A stretch of 64,000 nucleotides of DNA from Candidatus Omnitrophota bacterium (GTDB lineage Bacteria; Hinthialibacterota; Hinthialibacteria; OLB16): the NCBI GenBank assembly GCA_020632575.1, contig JACKFH010000007.1, forward strand, positions 62,001-126,000, read 5' to 3'. Every line of letters starts with the position of its first letter. The stretch's first letter is position 1. This document shows, in pieces, positions 25,923 through 35,785 of this stretch. The notes under the pieces were generated by a model that saw only the letters and a list, made by a program, of their open reading frames with translations, made no database searches and had not been told where the DNA came from. Made by a program: the position numbers and the translations under genes.

Positions 25923-27434
25923 ATGCGAATCATTCGATCCCTTATCCTCTTGATTTGTCTTGCTGGAACCTGTCACACAGCACGAGCCGAACTTCTCGCC
26001 GGGGTGGCAAAAAGCGATATCTCCGCCGAGGAGGAATCGATCCGGGTCAACGATCCGGTCTACTCGAAAGCGATCGTTTTCGATGACGGTGAGACGCAGC
26101 TGGCGATCGTCGCGATGGATGTGACCGCAATCGGCGGCATCGGGGAGGTCGGCGACGATTTCCTTCCGAAGCTCCGAACTCGGATTGAGGAGGAGCTCGG
26201 GATTCCGGGCGAGCATGTCTTGGTCAACGCCTCCCACAACCATCCGCCCATCCGGTTTGTGTGCGACCGGTACGATCAAGTTTCCAGAACTTTTGATGCC
26301 GTGAAGCGAGCCTATGAGAACCGTGTGCCAGTCAAGGTTGGAGCGGGTTCCGGTTATGAGGATCGCATCTCGATGAACCGGACGCTTCAGTTGAAAAACG
26401 GAAAGGCCTGGACCATCCGTCACACGAACCCCTGTCCACCTGATGAGGAGGTGGAGAGTGTTGGAACCATGGACCCGGAGATTGGCGTGCTGAGGGTCGA
26501 CCGAATGGACGGGACTCCGTTGGCGGTGGTTCACAATTTCGCCTGCCACCCCTATATCACCGTGCCGATGGGAGGGGTCACCGCCGACTTTCCCGGTTTC
26601 TCTTGCCAGACTATCGAGGAGAATCTTGAGGGGGACGCTATGGCTCTCTTCCTTCAGGGCGCTGGAGGGGATATCACCTCGATTCTCTATAAGGATGTGA
26701 ACCGTCCGAGGGATTCGGAACCGCTCGGCCGGATGCTGGGACTGAGCACCCTTAAAGCGGTCCGACAAATCGAAACGAAGGAGGGGGACCTTCGGGTCAT
26801 TAACGAGACGATCGAGTTGCCGAGGAAGACAGATTTCGATGAGAAGGTGGCGGAACTGGAAGCGGAGGAGGAGGGGCTGTTGAAATCACTCCGGGGAACC
26901 AGCCTCAATTTCAAAACCTTTTTGCCGCTTTACCTCAAATACTCTCTCGATCCTGAGCATCCCTTTTATTATTCCTACCGATATTTACAGGACGAGAAAC
27001 TGGGTCGCGATGAGATCTCCGGCATTGATGACCAGAACCGGAGTCACATTCAAAAATATTTGAGAAACATCCAAGCGATGGAAAAACTGGCCCGGATCCA
27101 GGACAAGATCGCGACCCTCCGCAGGCACCAGACGATCAACCAAGAGGCAGGAACGCCGACAGTCTCCATGGAGGTCATGGGTGTCCGGATCGGGGATTTC
27201 GTTCTAATCACGAATTCGACCGAACCCCTGGTCCAGGTCGGGCTGAACCTCAAGGAGGCCTCCCCCTTCGAACACACGTACATGGCGGGATACACCAACG
27301 GGTACATCCATTATGGCCCGCCGGCCTCGGAATACCCCAAAGGGGGTTACGAGGTGACCGAGTGTCTGCTGGCTCCGGAGTGGCAGGAGATTTATGAGGA
27401 TAAGGCCAAGGAGATTCTGGACCGCCTGCAGTGA
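25923..27434 (+). CDS. Neutral/alkaline ceramidase-like exported hydrolase
   Basis: A 503-residue exported protein related to the N-terminal catalytic domain of neutral/alkaline non-lysosomal ceramidases, zinc-dependent amidases. ATG 25923 gives a good signal peptide (MRIIRSLILLICLAGTCHTA) and sits about 11 bp after GGAAGG; ATG 25911 is too close to that site. Hallmarks are VAKSDIS at the mature start, VLVNASHNHPPIRF with zinc-binding His residues, FACHPYITVPMGG, and FLQGAGGDITSI. Related planctomycete proteins are often annotated as ceramidases without proof. It lacks the long C-terminal Ig-like domain of true ceramidases, so the substrate may differ. Confidence 0.75.
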   Translation: MRIIRSLILLICLAGTCHTARAELLAGVAKSDISAEEESIRVNDPVYSKAIVFDDGETQLAIVAMDVTAIGGIGEVGDDFLPKLRTRIEEELGIPGEHVLVNASHNHPPIRFVCDRYDQVSRTFDAVKRAYENRVPVKVGAGSGYEDRISMNRTLQLKNGKAWTIRHTNPCPPDEEVESVGTMDPEIGVLRVDRMDGTPLAVVHNFACHPYITVPMGGVTADFPGFSCQTIEENLEGDAMALFLQGAGGDITSILYKDVNRPRDSEPLGRMLGLSTLKAVRQIETKEGDLRVINETIELPRKTDFDEKVAELEAEEEGLLKSLRGTSLNFKTFLPLYLKYSLDPEHPFYYSYRYLQDEKLGRDEISGIDDQNRSHIQKYLRNIQAMEKLARIQDKIATLRRHQTINQEAGTPTVSMEVMGVRIGDFVLITNSTEPLVQVGLNLKEASPFEHTYMAGYTNGYIHYGPPASEYPKGGYEVTECLLAPEWQEIYEDKAKEILDRLQ

Positions 27435-27524
27435 CTCAATGAGCCGTTTCGGTCATCTATCAATCCAACCTCGACCGTGCTACTAAACCCGGCTTCGCAA
27501 TCTGGTAGACTAGAAACTAACGCA

Positions 27525-29324
27525 ATGTCGCTCGAAAAGCTGAGAAATTTTTCCATTATCGCCCACATTGACCACGGGAAATCGACCCTCGCGGATCGTA
27601 TCCTGGAGGTGACTCGAACTCTGTCCGAGCGGGAGATGCGGGAACAGGTTCTCGACTCGATGGACCTGGAGCGCGAACGCGGTATCACGATCAAATCCCA
27701 GGCGGCTCGTCTCGCTTACAAGGACTCCAAAGGGGACATTTACAACCTGAATCTGATCGACACCCCTGGGCATGTCGACTTTCACTATGAGGTCTCTCGA
27801 TCGCTGGCGGCGTGTGAGGGGGCCATCCTTGTGGTGGACGCCGCGCAAGGGGTGGAGGCGCAGACCATCGCCAATCTCTACAAGGCGATCGAACAAGATC
27901 TCACCATCATCCCGGTGATGAACAAGATCGACTTGCCCAGCGCCGATCCCGAAGCGGTTCGCGGACAGATAGTTGAACTCATTGGCTGCGAACCGGAGGA
28001 CATTCTCAGTGTCAGCGCCAAGGATGGGACCGGTGTGATCGAGGTGCTCGAGGAAATTGTCAAAAAGGTTCCTCCGCCGAAGGGCGAAATCGAGGGACCG
28101 CTTCGAGCCCTTGTGGTGGATTCGATCTACAACACCTATCGCGGCGTCGTGGCTTATATCCGAGTCGTCGATGGAACCTTGAACGAGGGGGACATGGTCC
28201 GCCTGATGTCCAACGGGCGAGAGTACGAAGTCCTCGAAGTCGGCGTATTCCAACCCGGCATGGCGCGAACCGGAACCCTCAACACCGGAGAGGTCGGCTA
28301 CTTCATCGCCAACATCAAAAAGGTTTCCGACCTACGCGTTGGAGACACCGTGACCCACCAAAAAAAACGCGCGGAGAAGATGCTGCCGGGCTACCAGAAA
28401 GTGCATCCGGTTGTTTTCTGCGGCATGTTTCCGGTCGACTCGCACCAGTACGAGGAACTGCGCGACGCTCTTGAAAAGCTGAACCTCAACGACGCCTCGC
28501 TTTCCTTCGAACCTGAAACGAGCGCCGCGCTTGGATTCGGTTTCCGTTGCGGTTTCCTGGGGACTCTTCACATGGAGATTGCCCAAGAGCGCCTGGAGCG
28601 GGAGTACGATCTCGATTTGGTCATCACCGCGCCCAATGTCATTTATGAACTCCTACTCACCAATGGTGAGACGATCCACATCGATAACCCCTCCGAGCTG
28701 CCCCCACCGAGTGAAGTGGAAGAGCTCCGTGAGCTCTTTATCCACGCCACCATCCTTTGCGATCAGGAATCGGTCGGGGGAGTTCTCAAGGTGTGTTCCG
28801 AGCGGCGTGGTGACGCGAAAGGGATGGAGTATCTGCCCGGGGGTCGAGTGGTGGTCCGTTACGACCTCCCCTTGGCCGAGGTGGTCCTCGATTTTCACGA
28901 CCGTCTCAAATCGATCTCGCGGGGTTACGCCTCTTACGATTACGAGGTGATCGGATACCGCCCGGGCAGCCTTGTGAAGCTCGATATCCTTCTGAATGGG
29001 GAGCCTGTCGACGCGCTCTCTCTCATCTGCCACAAGGATAAGGCGTACGAACGAGGGAAGAGCTTGGCTGAGAGGTTGAGAAAAGTCGTCCCCCGTCAGC
29101 TCTTCGATGTCGCCATCCAAGCCGCGATCGGCAATAAGATTGTGGCGCGCGAGACGGTGAAAGCCCTCCGGAAGAATGTGACCGCCAAATGTTACGGCGG
29201 CGACATCACCCGCAAGAGGAAACTGATTCAGAAGCAGAAAGAGGGCAAGCGTCGGATGAAGCAGGTCGGGAATGTGGAGCTGCCCCAGGACGCTTTTCTC
29301 GCGGTTCTGGATGTCGATAACTGA
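27525..29324 (+). CDS. lepA: Elongation factor 4 (back-translocating GTPase LepA)
   Basis: A 599-residue translational GTPase that acts on the ribosome and affects initiation and back-translocation. The G domain has AHIDHGKST near residue 14, DTPGHVDF, and the NKIDLP specificity motif. The C-terminal LepA-specific domain ends [16 protein letters not shown], close to the universal terminus, with the basic [20 protein letters not shown] segment. ATG 27525 gives the family start [16 protein letters not shown]; the upstream extension to 27477 is not conserved. Length is exactly typical. The gene is intact and stands between the ceramidase-like gene and ilvD. Confidence 0.97.
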   Translation: MSLEKLRNFSIIAHIDHGKSTLADRILEVTRTLSEREMREQVLDSMDLERERGITIKSQAARLAYKDSKGDIYNLNLIDTPGHVDFHYEVSRSLAACEGAILVVDAAQGVEAQTIANLYKAIEQDLTIIPVMNKIDLPSADPEAVRGQIVELIGCEPEDILSVSAKDGTGVIEVLEEIVKKVPPPKGEIEGPLRALVVDSIYNTYRGVVAYIRVVDGTLNEGDMVRLMSNGREYEVLEVGVFQPGMARTGTLNTGEVGYFIANIKKVSDLRVGDTVTHQKKRAEKMLPGYQKVHPVVFCGMFPVDSHQYEELRDALEKLNLNDASLSFEPETSAALGFGFRCGFLGTLHMEIAQERLEREYDLDLVITAPNVIYELLLTNGETIHIDNPSELPPPSEVEELRELFIHATILCDQESVGGVLKVCSERRGDAKGMEYLPGGRVVVRYDLPLAEVVLDFHDRLKSISRGYASYDYEVIGYRPGSLVKLDILLNGEPVDALSLICHKDKAYERGKSLAERLRKVVPRQLFDVAIQAAIGNKIVARETVKALRKNVTAKCYGGDITRKRKLIQKQKEGKRRMKQVGNVELPQDAFLAVLDVDN

Positions 29325-29448
29325 CGCTCCGTCCTTGCCCGATTCCATTCGGGTTAATTCTTCCGCTCAACCGATTACAATACTCGCCCCCGCCTAAGCG
29401 GAAACGGGTTTCCCAGGCCCGATCAAATTAATTAAGTGGAGAAGAATC

Positions 29449-31182
29449 ATGCCGACGACGAAAAAGAAAAAGACTCCCAGCCGAAATGGCAAGGCGCTAC
29501 CGCGACCTCACTCCTACGAGGTGACCGACAAATACGAACGCGCTCCCAGCCGAGCCATGTTGCATGCGGTCGGTTTCAGCCGCGCCGATTTCAAGAAACC
29601 GCAAATCGGAATCGCCTCGACTTGGGGGATGGTCACCCCCTGCAACATGCATATCAACGGTCTCGCCGAACACGCCGCCAAGGGGGCTAACGAGGCGGGA
29701 GGCAAGGCGGTCGAGTTCAACACCATCACGATCTCCGACGGCATCTCGATGGGCACGGAGGGGATGAAATACTCCCTCGTCTCACGTGAGGTGATCGCCG
29801 ATTCGATCGAGACGGTGGTGGGTTGCCAAGGCTTCGACGGCCTAGTTGCGATCGGCGGTTGCGACAAGAACATGCCGGGATGTTTGATTGCCATGGCGCG
29901 ACTGAATCGCCCGGCGGTGTTTGTGTATGGCGGCACGATTCTTCCTGGGAAATACCAAAAAAAGGATGTCGATATCGTCTCGGTGTTCGAGGCGGTGGGG
30001 CAGTACGCGGGGGGCAAGATCAACGATAAGGAACTGGCCGACATCGAGGCCTGCGCCATTCCCGGGCCGGGATCGTGCGGCGGTATGTACACGGCCAACA
30101 CCATGGCCTCGGCGATTGAGGCGTTGGGCATGAGCCTTCCGAACAGTTCCGCGCAAGTGGCGATCTCCAAGGAGAAGCAACAGGACTGCGAACGGGCCGG
30201 CGCCGCGGTGATCGAGTTGATCAAAAAGGGAATCACCCCAAAAGACATCATGACCAAGAAAGCGTTCGAGAACGCGATCACGGTGACCATGGCGCTCGGC
30301 GGATCCACCAACGCGGTGCTCCACCTGTTAGCCATGGCCCACGCGATGGGAGTGAAGGTTTCCTTAAAGGACTTCGAGCGGATTCAGAAGAAAGTTCCTG
30401 TCCTGGCCGACCTGAAACCGAGCGGAAAATATGTGATGGCGGACCTGGTGGCGATCGGCGGAATCCAGCCGATGATGAAAGAACTCCTGAAGGCCGGTTT
30501 GCTGCATGGGGATTGCATCACGGTCACCGGCAAGACGCTGAAAGAGAACCTCGCGAAGGTGAAACCCTATCCCAAGGGACAGGACATCATCGCCCCGATT
30601 AAGAAACCCCTGAAGAAGGATGGCCACTTGGTCATTCTCTATGGGAACCTCGCACCCAAAGGATCGGTCGCGAAGATCTCGGGTAAGGAGGGAACCTCAT
30701 TCACCGGCACGGCCAAGGTCTATCCCTCCGAGGAGCAGGCTCTGAACAAGATCCTCGATGGAACCATCAAGGCGGGCGATGTGATTGTCATCCGCTACGA
30801 GGGCCCAAGAGGCGGGCCGGGGATGCGTGAGATGCTCGCCCCTACCTCGGCGGTGATGGGGAAGGGGCTCGGCGACAAGGTGGCGCTGATCACCGATGGC
30901 CGCTTCTCAGGTGGCACCCATGGTTTCGTGGTCGGACACATCACCCCGGAGGCTCAAGTGGGCGGTCCGATCGCGGTGATCAAGAACGGAGACTCGATCA
31001 CCATCGACACGGAGAAGCGGAAGCTCAACCTGAACATCTCTCAGAAAGAGATGAAGGAGCGTCTCGCCAGTTGGAAAGCTCCGAAACCGAGATACACGAA
31101 GGGTGTCCTCGCCAAATACGCGAACACCGTTTCCTCGGCTTCGGAGGGTGCGGTGACCGATAAGTATTTGGACCTGAAATAA
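29449..31182 (+). CDS. ilvD: Dihydroxy-acid dehydratase
   Basis: A 577-residue iron-sulfur dehydratase that makes branched 2-oxo acids for valine, isoleucine, leucine and pantothenate. Typical motifs are [19 protein letters not shown] and [14 protein letters not shown], supplying cluster Cys residues, plus [16 protein letters not shown] and a lysine-rich N-terminal stretch ([20 protein letters not shown]). ATG 29449 follows GTGGAGAAG at a good spacing. The length agrees with the family (550-620). It is a single gene here; no other ilv genes lie in the window. Confidence 0.96.
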   Translation: MPTTKKKKTPSRNGKALPRPHSYEVTDKYERAPSRAMLHAVGFSRADFKKPQIGIASTWGMVTPCNMHINGLAEHAAKGANEAGGKAVEFNTITISDGISMGTEGMKYSLVSREVIADSIETVVGCQGFDGLVAIGGCDKNMPGCLIAMARLNRPAVFVYGGTILPGKYQKKDVDIVSVFEAVGQYAGGKINDKELADIEACAIPGPGSCGGMYTANTMASAIEALGMSLPNSSAQVAISKEKQQDCERAGAAVIELIKKGITPKDIMTKKAFENAITVTMALGGSTNAVLHLLAMAHAMGVKVSLKDFERIQKKVPVLADLKPSGKYVMADLVAIGGIQPMMKELLKAGLLHGDCITVTGKTLKENLAKVKPYPKGQDIIAPIKKPLKKDGHLVILYGNLAPKGSVAKISGKEGTSFTGTAKVYPSEEQALNKILDGTIKAGDVIVIRYEGPRGGPGMREMLAPTSAVMGKGLGDKVALITDGRFSGGTHGFVVGHITPEAQVGGPIAVIKNGDSITIDTEKRKLNLNISQKEMKERLASWKAPKPRYTKGVLAKYANTVSSASEGAVTDKYLDLK

Positions 31183-31193
31183 TGAAATCAGCA

Positions 31194-31223
31194 GGAGGTG
31201 GTGGCCTTCATGCCGCCACCTCC
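31194..31223. terminator. Hairpin between ilvD and yifB
   Basis: GGAGGTGGTGGC pairs with GCCGCCACCTCC around loop CTTCAT, with 11 of 12 pairs. It starts 12 bp after the ilvD stop and overlaps the last codons of the convergent yifB gene. No long U-tract follows on either strand, so its strength is uncertain. Confidence 0.45.
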
Positions 31224-32764
31224 TCCTGTTGCGAAAACATCTTTCGATCCAAACTCCGGTACTGAATCGCCTCGCAAATGTGCTCCTCCTGGATTGTCTC
31301 TGCCTGTGCCATGTCCGCGATGGTTCGGGAGACTTTCAGGATCCGATCGTACGCACGAGCCGAGAGGCCAAGCTTTTCGATGGCGCCGCGAAGGAGACGG
31401 TGACCGGAATCGGTGAGCTTCGTGTGTTCATCCATGTCGCCGGGATGCATTTGCGCGTTACAGTGGACTCCCTCTCGTTTGAATCTCTCCCGCTGGACCT
31501 CCCGGCAGTCGGTGACCCGTTTGCGGATGACTTCCGATTTCTCTCCCGATCGTTCCGCGGTCATCTCGTCGTAAGGCACGGATGGAACCTCGATGTGGAG
31601 ATCGATGCGATCGAGGAGGGGGCCGGAAAGTTTGCTGATGTATTTGTGAACCCGCTGCGGTGGACAGATGCAGCGGCGAGAGAGGTCGCCGTGGTAACCG
31701 CAAGGACAGGGGTTGCAGGCGGCGACTAACATGATCCGTGCGGGAAACACCAGAGAGGCTCGGACACGAGAGATGCTGACATGCCCCGATTCAAGCGGTT
31801 CGCGCAGCACCTCCAAAACATTTCGATTGAATTCCGGAACCTCATCCAGAAAGAGCACGCCATTGTGGGCGAGAGAGACCTCGCCGGGTTGGGGAACCCT
31901 GCCGCCGCCCACAAGTCCGGCATCCGAAATGGTGTGATGTGGCGCCCGAAAAGGTCGTGCGGTAACCAGAGAGGCGCCATTCTTGAGATTTCCCGCGATG
32001 GAGTGAACCTTGGTGGTTTCAAGGGATTCCTCCAAACTCAAATCGGGGAGGATGGTCATGAGCCGTTTAGCCAACATGGTTTTGCCGGAACCCGGCGGCC
32101 CCACGAGTAGAATGTTGTGACCGCCAGCGGCGGCGACCTCGAGAGCTCGTTTGACATGCTCCTGTCCCTTCACATCGGAGAAGTCGACGTTGTATCGCCC
32201 GCCTTTTTCGAGCAGGCTCTCTCGATTGATGACATACCGATCCATCCCGGTTCCCTCATTAAAGAACTCGACCACTTGATTGAGGTTTTCCGCTGGATAA
32301 ACAGGGAGCCCATTGACCACCGCGGCCTCGCCCGCATTCTCCGAAGGGACAATGATGCCTTTCAGGAATTTTGAATGGCGGACCGCGGCCGCCATGGACA
32401 GCACTCCCCGGATCGGCCGGATCGTTCCATCCAACGCGAGTTCACCCGCGACCAAATACTTTTCGACTGTCTCGGGAAGGATTTGTCCGCTCCCAGCCAG
32501 CAGACCGAGCGCGATGGGAAGATCGAAAGCGGCCCCCTCTTTGGGGATATCCGCCGGGGCGAGATTTACGGTGATGTGTTTCTGTGGGTAGATGAATCCG
32601 TTGTTCTTGAGGGCTGATCGGACTCGATCGCGACTCTCCTTCACCGATTGGTCCGGCAGACCGACCACCATGAACCCGGGGATTCCCCGGGATAAATCGG
32701 TTTCGACCAACACCGTGTAGGCATCGACTCCCTGAACCGCTGACGAATGCACTCGGATGAACAT
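31208..32764 (-). CDS. comM: YifB/ComM-family Mg-chelatase-like AAA ATPase
   Basis: A 518-residue protein with the ComM/YifB layout: an N-terminal Lon-protease-like domain (GIPGFMVVGLPDQSVKESRD, then NLAPADIPKEGAAFDLPIAL), an AAA+ domain with Walker A GPPGSGKT at 222-229 and Walker B-like LFLDEVPEF, an Arg-rich central loop with CNPCPCGYHGD, and a C-terminal LSARAYDRILKVSRTIADM domain. In naturally transformable bacteria ComM drives branch migration during uptake; here it may serve recombination or natural transformation, which is inferred. The start ATG 32764 follows GGGAGG. A good -35/-10 pair lies upstream at 32835-32807. Confidence 0.93.
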   Translation of the reverse strand: MFIRVHSSAVQGVDAYTVLVETDLSRGIPGFMVVGLPDQSVKESRDRVRSALKNNGFIYPQKHITVNLAPADIPKEGAAFDLPIALGLLAGSGQILPETVEKYLVAGELALDGTIRPIRGVLSMAAAVRHSKFLKGIIVPSENAGEAAVVNGLPVYPAENLNQVVEFFNEGTGMDRYVINRESLLEKGGRYNVDFSDVKGQEHVKRALEVAAAGGHNILLVGPPGSGKTMLAKRLMTILPDLSLEESLETTKVHSIAGNLKNGASLVTARPFRAPHHTISDAGLVGGGRVPQPGEVSLAHNGVLFLDEVPEFNRNVLEVLREPLESGHVSISRVRASLVFPARIMLVAACNPCPCGYHGDLSRRCICPPQRVHKYISKLSGPLLDRIDLHIEVPSVPYDEMTAERSGEKSEVIRKRVTDCREVQRERFKREGVHCNAQMHPGDMDEHTKLTDSGHRLLRGAIEKLGLSARAYDRILKVSRTIADMAQAETIQEEHICEAIQYRSLDRKMFSQQEEVAA

Positions 32765-32806
32765 GAGGGGCCTCCCGGATTACTGTATTTATATGCAATA
32801 GTGCTA

Positions 32807-32835
32807 GTATGTGCAGTCATGGGTCCTTTTGTCAA
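32807..32835 (-). promoter_or_regulatory. Sigma70-like promoter for yifB/comM
   Basis: On the minus strand TTGACA (32835-32830) and CATACT (32812-32807) are separated by 17 bp. The -35 is a perfect match and the -10 matches at four of six positions. Transcription would begin about 36 bp upstream of the yifB start codon. Confidence 0.55.
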
Positions 32836-32978
32836 GCCCTTATTTTTGAAACCCTCAAAAAGCCGTAATTTGCCTGGGATGCCGCGATCCATTGGAGGTG
32901 AACGGACAAGGCGATCCGCATTGTCGCAACCCGTTTTCCCTGATAAAGTCGGGGCCGTTATCAAGGGAGTCGGAAAAC

Positions 32979-33410
32979 ATGAAGTTTTTTACAGTATTCA
33001 GTCTATTCACATTGGGTTTATCCGGGCTGTTCACCCAAGTTTCCTGGGCTCAGGCCTCCGGTCAACCGGCTCCCGCCGACCCGACCAGTTTTATTTTCCT
33101 CATGATTGCCATGGTGGCGATCATGTATTTCATTGTCATTCGACCCCAGCAAAAGGAACAAAAAGAGCACCAGAAACGGATCAACGCTCTCAAAAAGGGA
33201 GACAAGGTGGTGACCGCCGGTGGAGTGCATGGTGTGGTCAGAACTGTTAAGGAAAAAACGCTCGTCGTCGAAATCGCCCCAAACATCAAGATCACTTTGA
33301 ACCGTCAATCCGTCTCGTCGGTGCTAGAGGGCGAAAACGGGAAGGGCAAAAAATCGCAATCCAAGGATGAACCAGATGAGAGCGATGAGGATGAGGATCT
33401 AGAGGAATGA
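32979..33410 (+). CDS. yajC: Preprotein translocase accessory subunit YajC
   Basis: A 143-residue membrane protein of the SecDF-YajC complex. It has an N-terminal signal-like segment (MKFFTVFSLFTLGLSGLFTQ), then the real YajC membrane helix (FIFLMIAMVAIMYFIVIRPQ) followed by the conserved QQKEQKEHQKRINALKKGDKV and VVTAGGVHG. The C-terminal tail is unusually acidic and Ser/Lys-rich (KSQSKDEPDESDEDEDLEE). The start ATG 32979 follows AAGGGAG. It overlaps pyrR by four bases (ATGA), which suggests one transcript with the pyrimidine genes. Confidence 0.92.
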   Translation: MKFFTVFSLFTLGLSGLFTQVSWAQASGQPAPADPTSFIFLMIAMVAIMYFIVIRPQQKEQKEHQKRINALKKGDKVVTAGGVHGVVRTVKEKTLVVEIAPNIKITLNRQSVSSVLEGENGKGKKSQSKDEPDESDEDEDLEE

Positions 33411-33943
33411 CTCGCAGTCTGGTGGAGAAAGAGGCTGTCCAAACGGGTGTCGAAAAAGTGGCGGAACAACTCCTTTCCACAGTCTCCGACCCCTCGCGTC
33501 TGGCGCTGATCGGCATACACACTCATGGAGTCCCCTTAGCGAAACGACTCAAAGGCCTGATCGACTCGAAGGTTGGTCAGGATCTTCCCCTCGGCACTCT
33601 CGATATCACCCTTTACCGCGACGATTACGATCTACGCGGGTTGAAGCCCCGGATTCAAAGCAGCGATATCCGTTTCTCCATCGATGGGTTAGAACTCATA
33701 CTCGTGGACGATGTCCTTTACACAGGCCGCACTATCCGCGCCGCGATCGAAGCGTTAGGAGATTACGGGCGACCAAGCGCTATTCGCTTGGCGGTTCTCG
33801 CCGACCGGGGACACCGCGAGCTGCCCATCCAACCCGATGCGGTGGGATTCACATTCGAAACGAAAAAAGACGATGTCATCAAATTGAGAATGAGCGAGCT
33901 GGATAAGGAGGATGCCATTATCCTCCACGAAGGGGGGCTTTAG
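33407..33943 (+). CDS. pyrR: PyrR bifunctional pyrimidine operon regulator / uracil phosphoribosyltransferase
   Basis: A 178-residue PRTase-fold protein. The PRPP-binding motif LILVDDVLYTGRTIRAA and the DITLYRDDYDL segment are the PyrR signature; in Bacillus it binds pyr mRNA to promote attenuation and has weak uracil phosphoribosyltransferase activity. It precedes pyrB with a 46-bp gap. That gap holds no clear leader hairpin pair, so classical attenuation is not supported here. Its ATG overlaps the yajC stop, so it is probably translated from the yajC transcript. Confidence 0.93.
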   Translation: MTRSLVEKEAVQTGVEKVAEQLLSTVSDPSRLALIGIHTHGVPLAKRLKGLIDSKVGQDLPLGTLDITLYRDDYDLRGLKPRIQSSDIRFSIDGLELILVDDVLYTGRTIRAAIEALGDYGRPSAIRLAVLADRGHRELPIQPDAVGFTFETKKDDVIKLRMSELDKEDAIILHEGGL

Positions 33944-33989
33944 AATTTGACTCGACATCGCCGGGACAAAGGGGCAGGGAGGGACACCC

Positions 33990-34943
33990 ATGGAACGAAA
34001 AGACTTGCTTGATATCGAATCGCTTGCTGTTGAGGAGATTCACGAAATCCTCAACACCGCCGCTCCTTTTAAAGAAATTTTTACTCGCTCCGTCAAACGC
34101 GTCCCATCCCTCCGAGGCAAAACCGTCGTCAATGTTTTTTTTGAACCCAGCACCCGAACTCGAACCTCCTTCGAACTTGCCGCCAAACGACTTTCCGCCG
34201 ATGTGGTGAACATCTCAACCGACCGGAGTTCGCTGGTTAAAGGCGAATCGTTGGTCGACACCTTCGACACGCTTCTCGCGATGAAGGCCGACCTTTTTGT
34301 GATGCGCCACTCCAGCGCCGGGGCTCCGCACTTCATCGCGGAGAGGATTCCAGTCCCGGTGCTGAACGCCGGAGACGGGGCTCACTCTCACCCGACTCAG
34401 GCGCTCCTCGACGCTTTCACCATCCGCGAACATCACGGTCGACTTGAGGGCCTCGAGGTGGCGATCATCGGAGATATCACTTTCAGCCGTGTCGCGCGGT
34501 CCAACATTTGGGCCTTAACTAAACTGGGCGCCAAAGTTCGAGTCTCCGGACCGGCCACCCTCCTGCCAAAAGGTTTGGAACGGATGGGTGTCACCATTTG
34601 CCGAACCGTGGAAGAAGCCATCGAGGGCGCCGATGTCGTTTACATGCTGCGTATCCAAAAAGAACGGCAAGGGTCGCACCTCTTCCCAACCATTCGAGAG
34701 TACTACCAACTTTTCGGATTGAATGCCGAAAGGCTGAAACTGGCCAAGCCCGATGCCATTGTCATGCACCCCGGGCCAATCAACCGCGGAGTCGAAATCA
34801 GCGACGATATCGCGGATGGACCTCAATCGCGAATCCACGACCAGGTGACCAATGGCGTCGCGGTCCGGATGGCGGTTCTTTTCCTTCTCGCGACCCAGCA
34901 GAAGAAGCCGAGCTTGGATGAGGCGCTCGCCGCGACCGAGTGA
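33990..34943 (+). CDS. pyrB: Aspartate carbamoyltransferase catalytic subunit
   Basis: A 317-residue enzyme that makes carbamoyl aspartate in pyrimidine synthesis. The carbamoyl-phosphate site [13 protein letters not shown] is at about residues 50-62. Aspartate-site residues are seen in [12 protein letters not shown] and the C-terminal [12 protein letters not shown]. The length is typical of PyrB in organisms with a PyrR-regulated pathway. ATG 33990 follows GGGAGGGA. No pyrI or pyrC gene follows; the next gene is unrelated. The carbamoyl-phosphate synthase half gene is 8 kb further on. Confidence 0.96.
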   Translation: MERKDLLDIESLAVEEIHEILNTAAPFKEIFTRSVKRVPSLRGKTVVNVFFEPSTRTRTSFELAAKRLSADVVNISTDRSSLVKGESLVDTFDTLLAMKADLFVMRHSSAGAPHFIAERIPVPVLNAGDGAHSHPTQALLDAFTIREHHGRLEGLEVAIIGDITFSRVARSNIWALTKLGAKVRVSGPATLLPKGLERMGVTICRTVEEAIEGADVVYMLRIQKERQGSHLFPTIREYYQLFGLNAERLKLAKPDAIVMHPGPINRGVEISDDIADGPQSRIHDQVTNGVAVRMAVLFLLATQQKKPSLDEALAATE

Positions 34944-35026
34944 CCGACTTGGCCGTCCCCTAGGACGAGTGCAATATCCTCGGCTTTTTAATCGTTGTCT
35001 CTTCGGTGAAACCCATGGAGGCAAAG

Positions 35027-35773
35027 ATGATGAACATTCGACACCTAAAACTCGCTTTCGCAATTCTTTTACTTTTCCCAATCTCGCCCCTTTTCGCGGG
35101 GGCGGTGGATCATACGACTCTCGACCGACTGCTCCTTGAGGCGGTTGATAAGCACGGCGGGGTGGACTATGAGGTTCTTCTCGCGAAGAAACCGCAATTG
35201 GACGACTATCTGGCTGGTTTGGCCAAAATCGACCCCAATCGTCTCGACAGCCGTGAGGAGCAATTGGCCTATTGGATCAACCTATACAACTCACTCACCA
35301 TTCAGAGCGTCCTTGACCATTGGCCGGTGAGGAGCGTTCTGAACGATTTTCCCGGTAACGCTTTCTTCGAGAAGTGGAAACACAAGACAGCGGTTGGCGA
35401 GCTGACCTTGAATCAAATTGAGACCGATATCATTCGGAAGCGGTTCCAGGAGCCGCGGGTTCATTTCGCTCTGAACTGCGCCTCCAAAGGTTGCCCCGAT
35501 CTCTTCCCAGGGGCCTACACCGCGGAGAACCTGGAGAAGATCCTGGAGATGGCGACCAAACGATTCATCAATGACCCGGCGAAAAATCGAATCGATGCCA
35601 GCCAGGGAGTCGCGCACCTCTCGCCCATCTTCGATTGGTATGGCGCGGACTTCGACGCGGCGGGGGGTTCCCTCGCTTTTGTCGCCAAATACCTCGACAA
35701 TGCGGAGGCCTGGAAGATTGGCAAGTACAAAGTGGTTTACAACGACTACGATTGGGGACTCAATTCGCGCTAG
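35027..35773 (+). CDS. DUF547 exported protein
   Basis: A 248-residue protein with a signal peptide (NIRHLKLAFAILLLFPISPLFA) and a DUF547 domain. Family motifs are AYWINLYNSLTIQSVLDHWP, GELTLNQIETDIIRK and the Cys-containing VHFALNCASKGCPDL, followed by FIND, HLSPIFDWYGADF and the closing YNDYDWGLN. The active Cys arrangement is conserved in the family but no reaction is established. ATG 35027 or 35030 both follow GGAGG (35017-35021); I chose 35027. It follows pyrB with 83 bp between and precedes a class IV aminotransferase. Confidence 0.85.
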   Translation: MMNIRHLKLAFAILLLFPISPLFAGAVDHTTLDRLLLEAVDKHGGVDYEVLLAKKPQLDDYLAGLAKIDPNRLDSREEQLAYWINLYNSLTIQSVLDHWPVRSVLNDFPGNAFFEKWKHKTAVGELTLNQIETDIIRKRFQEPRVHFALNCASKGCPDLFPGAYTAENLEKILEMATKRFINDPAKNRIDASQGVAHLSPIFDWYGADFDAAGGSLAFVAKYLDNAEAWKIGKYKVVYNDYDWGLNSR

Positions 35774-35785
35774 AATCGGGGATCC

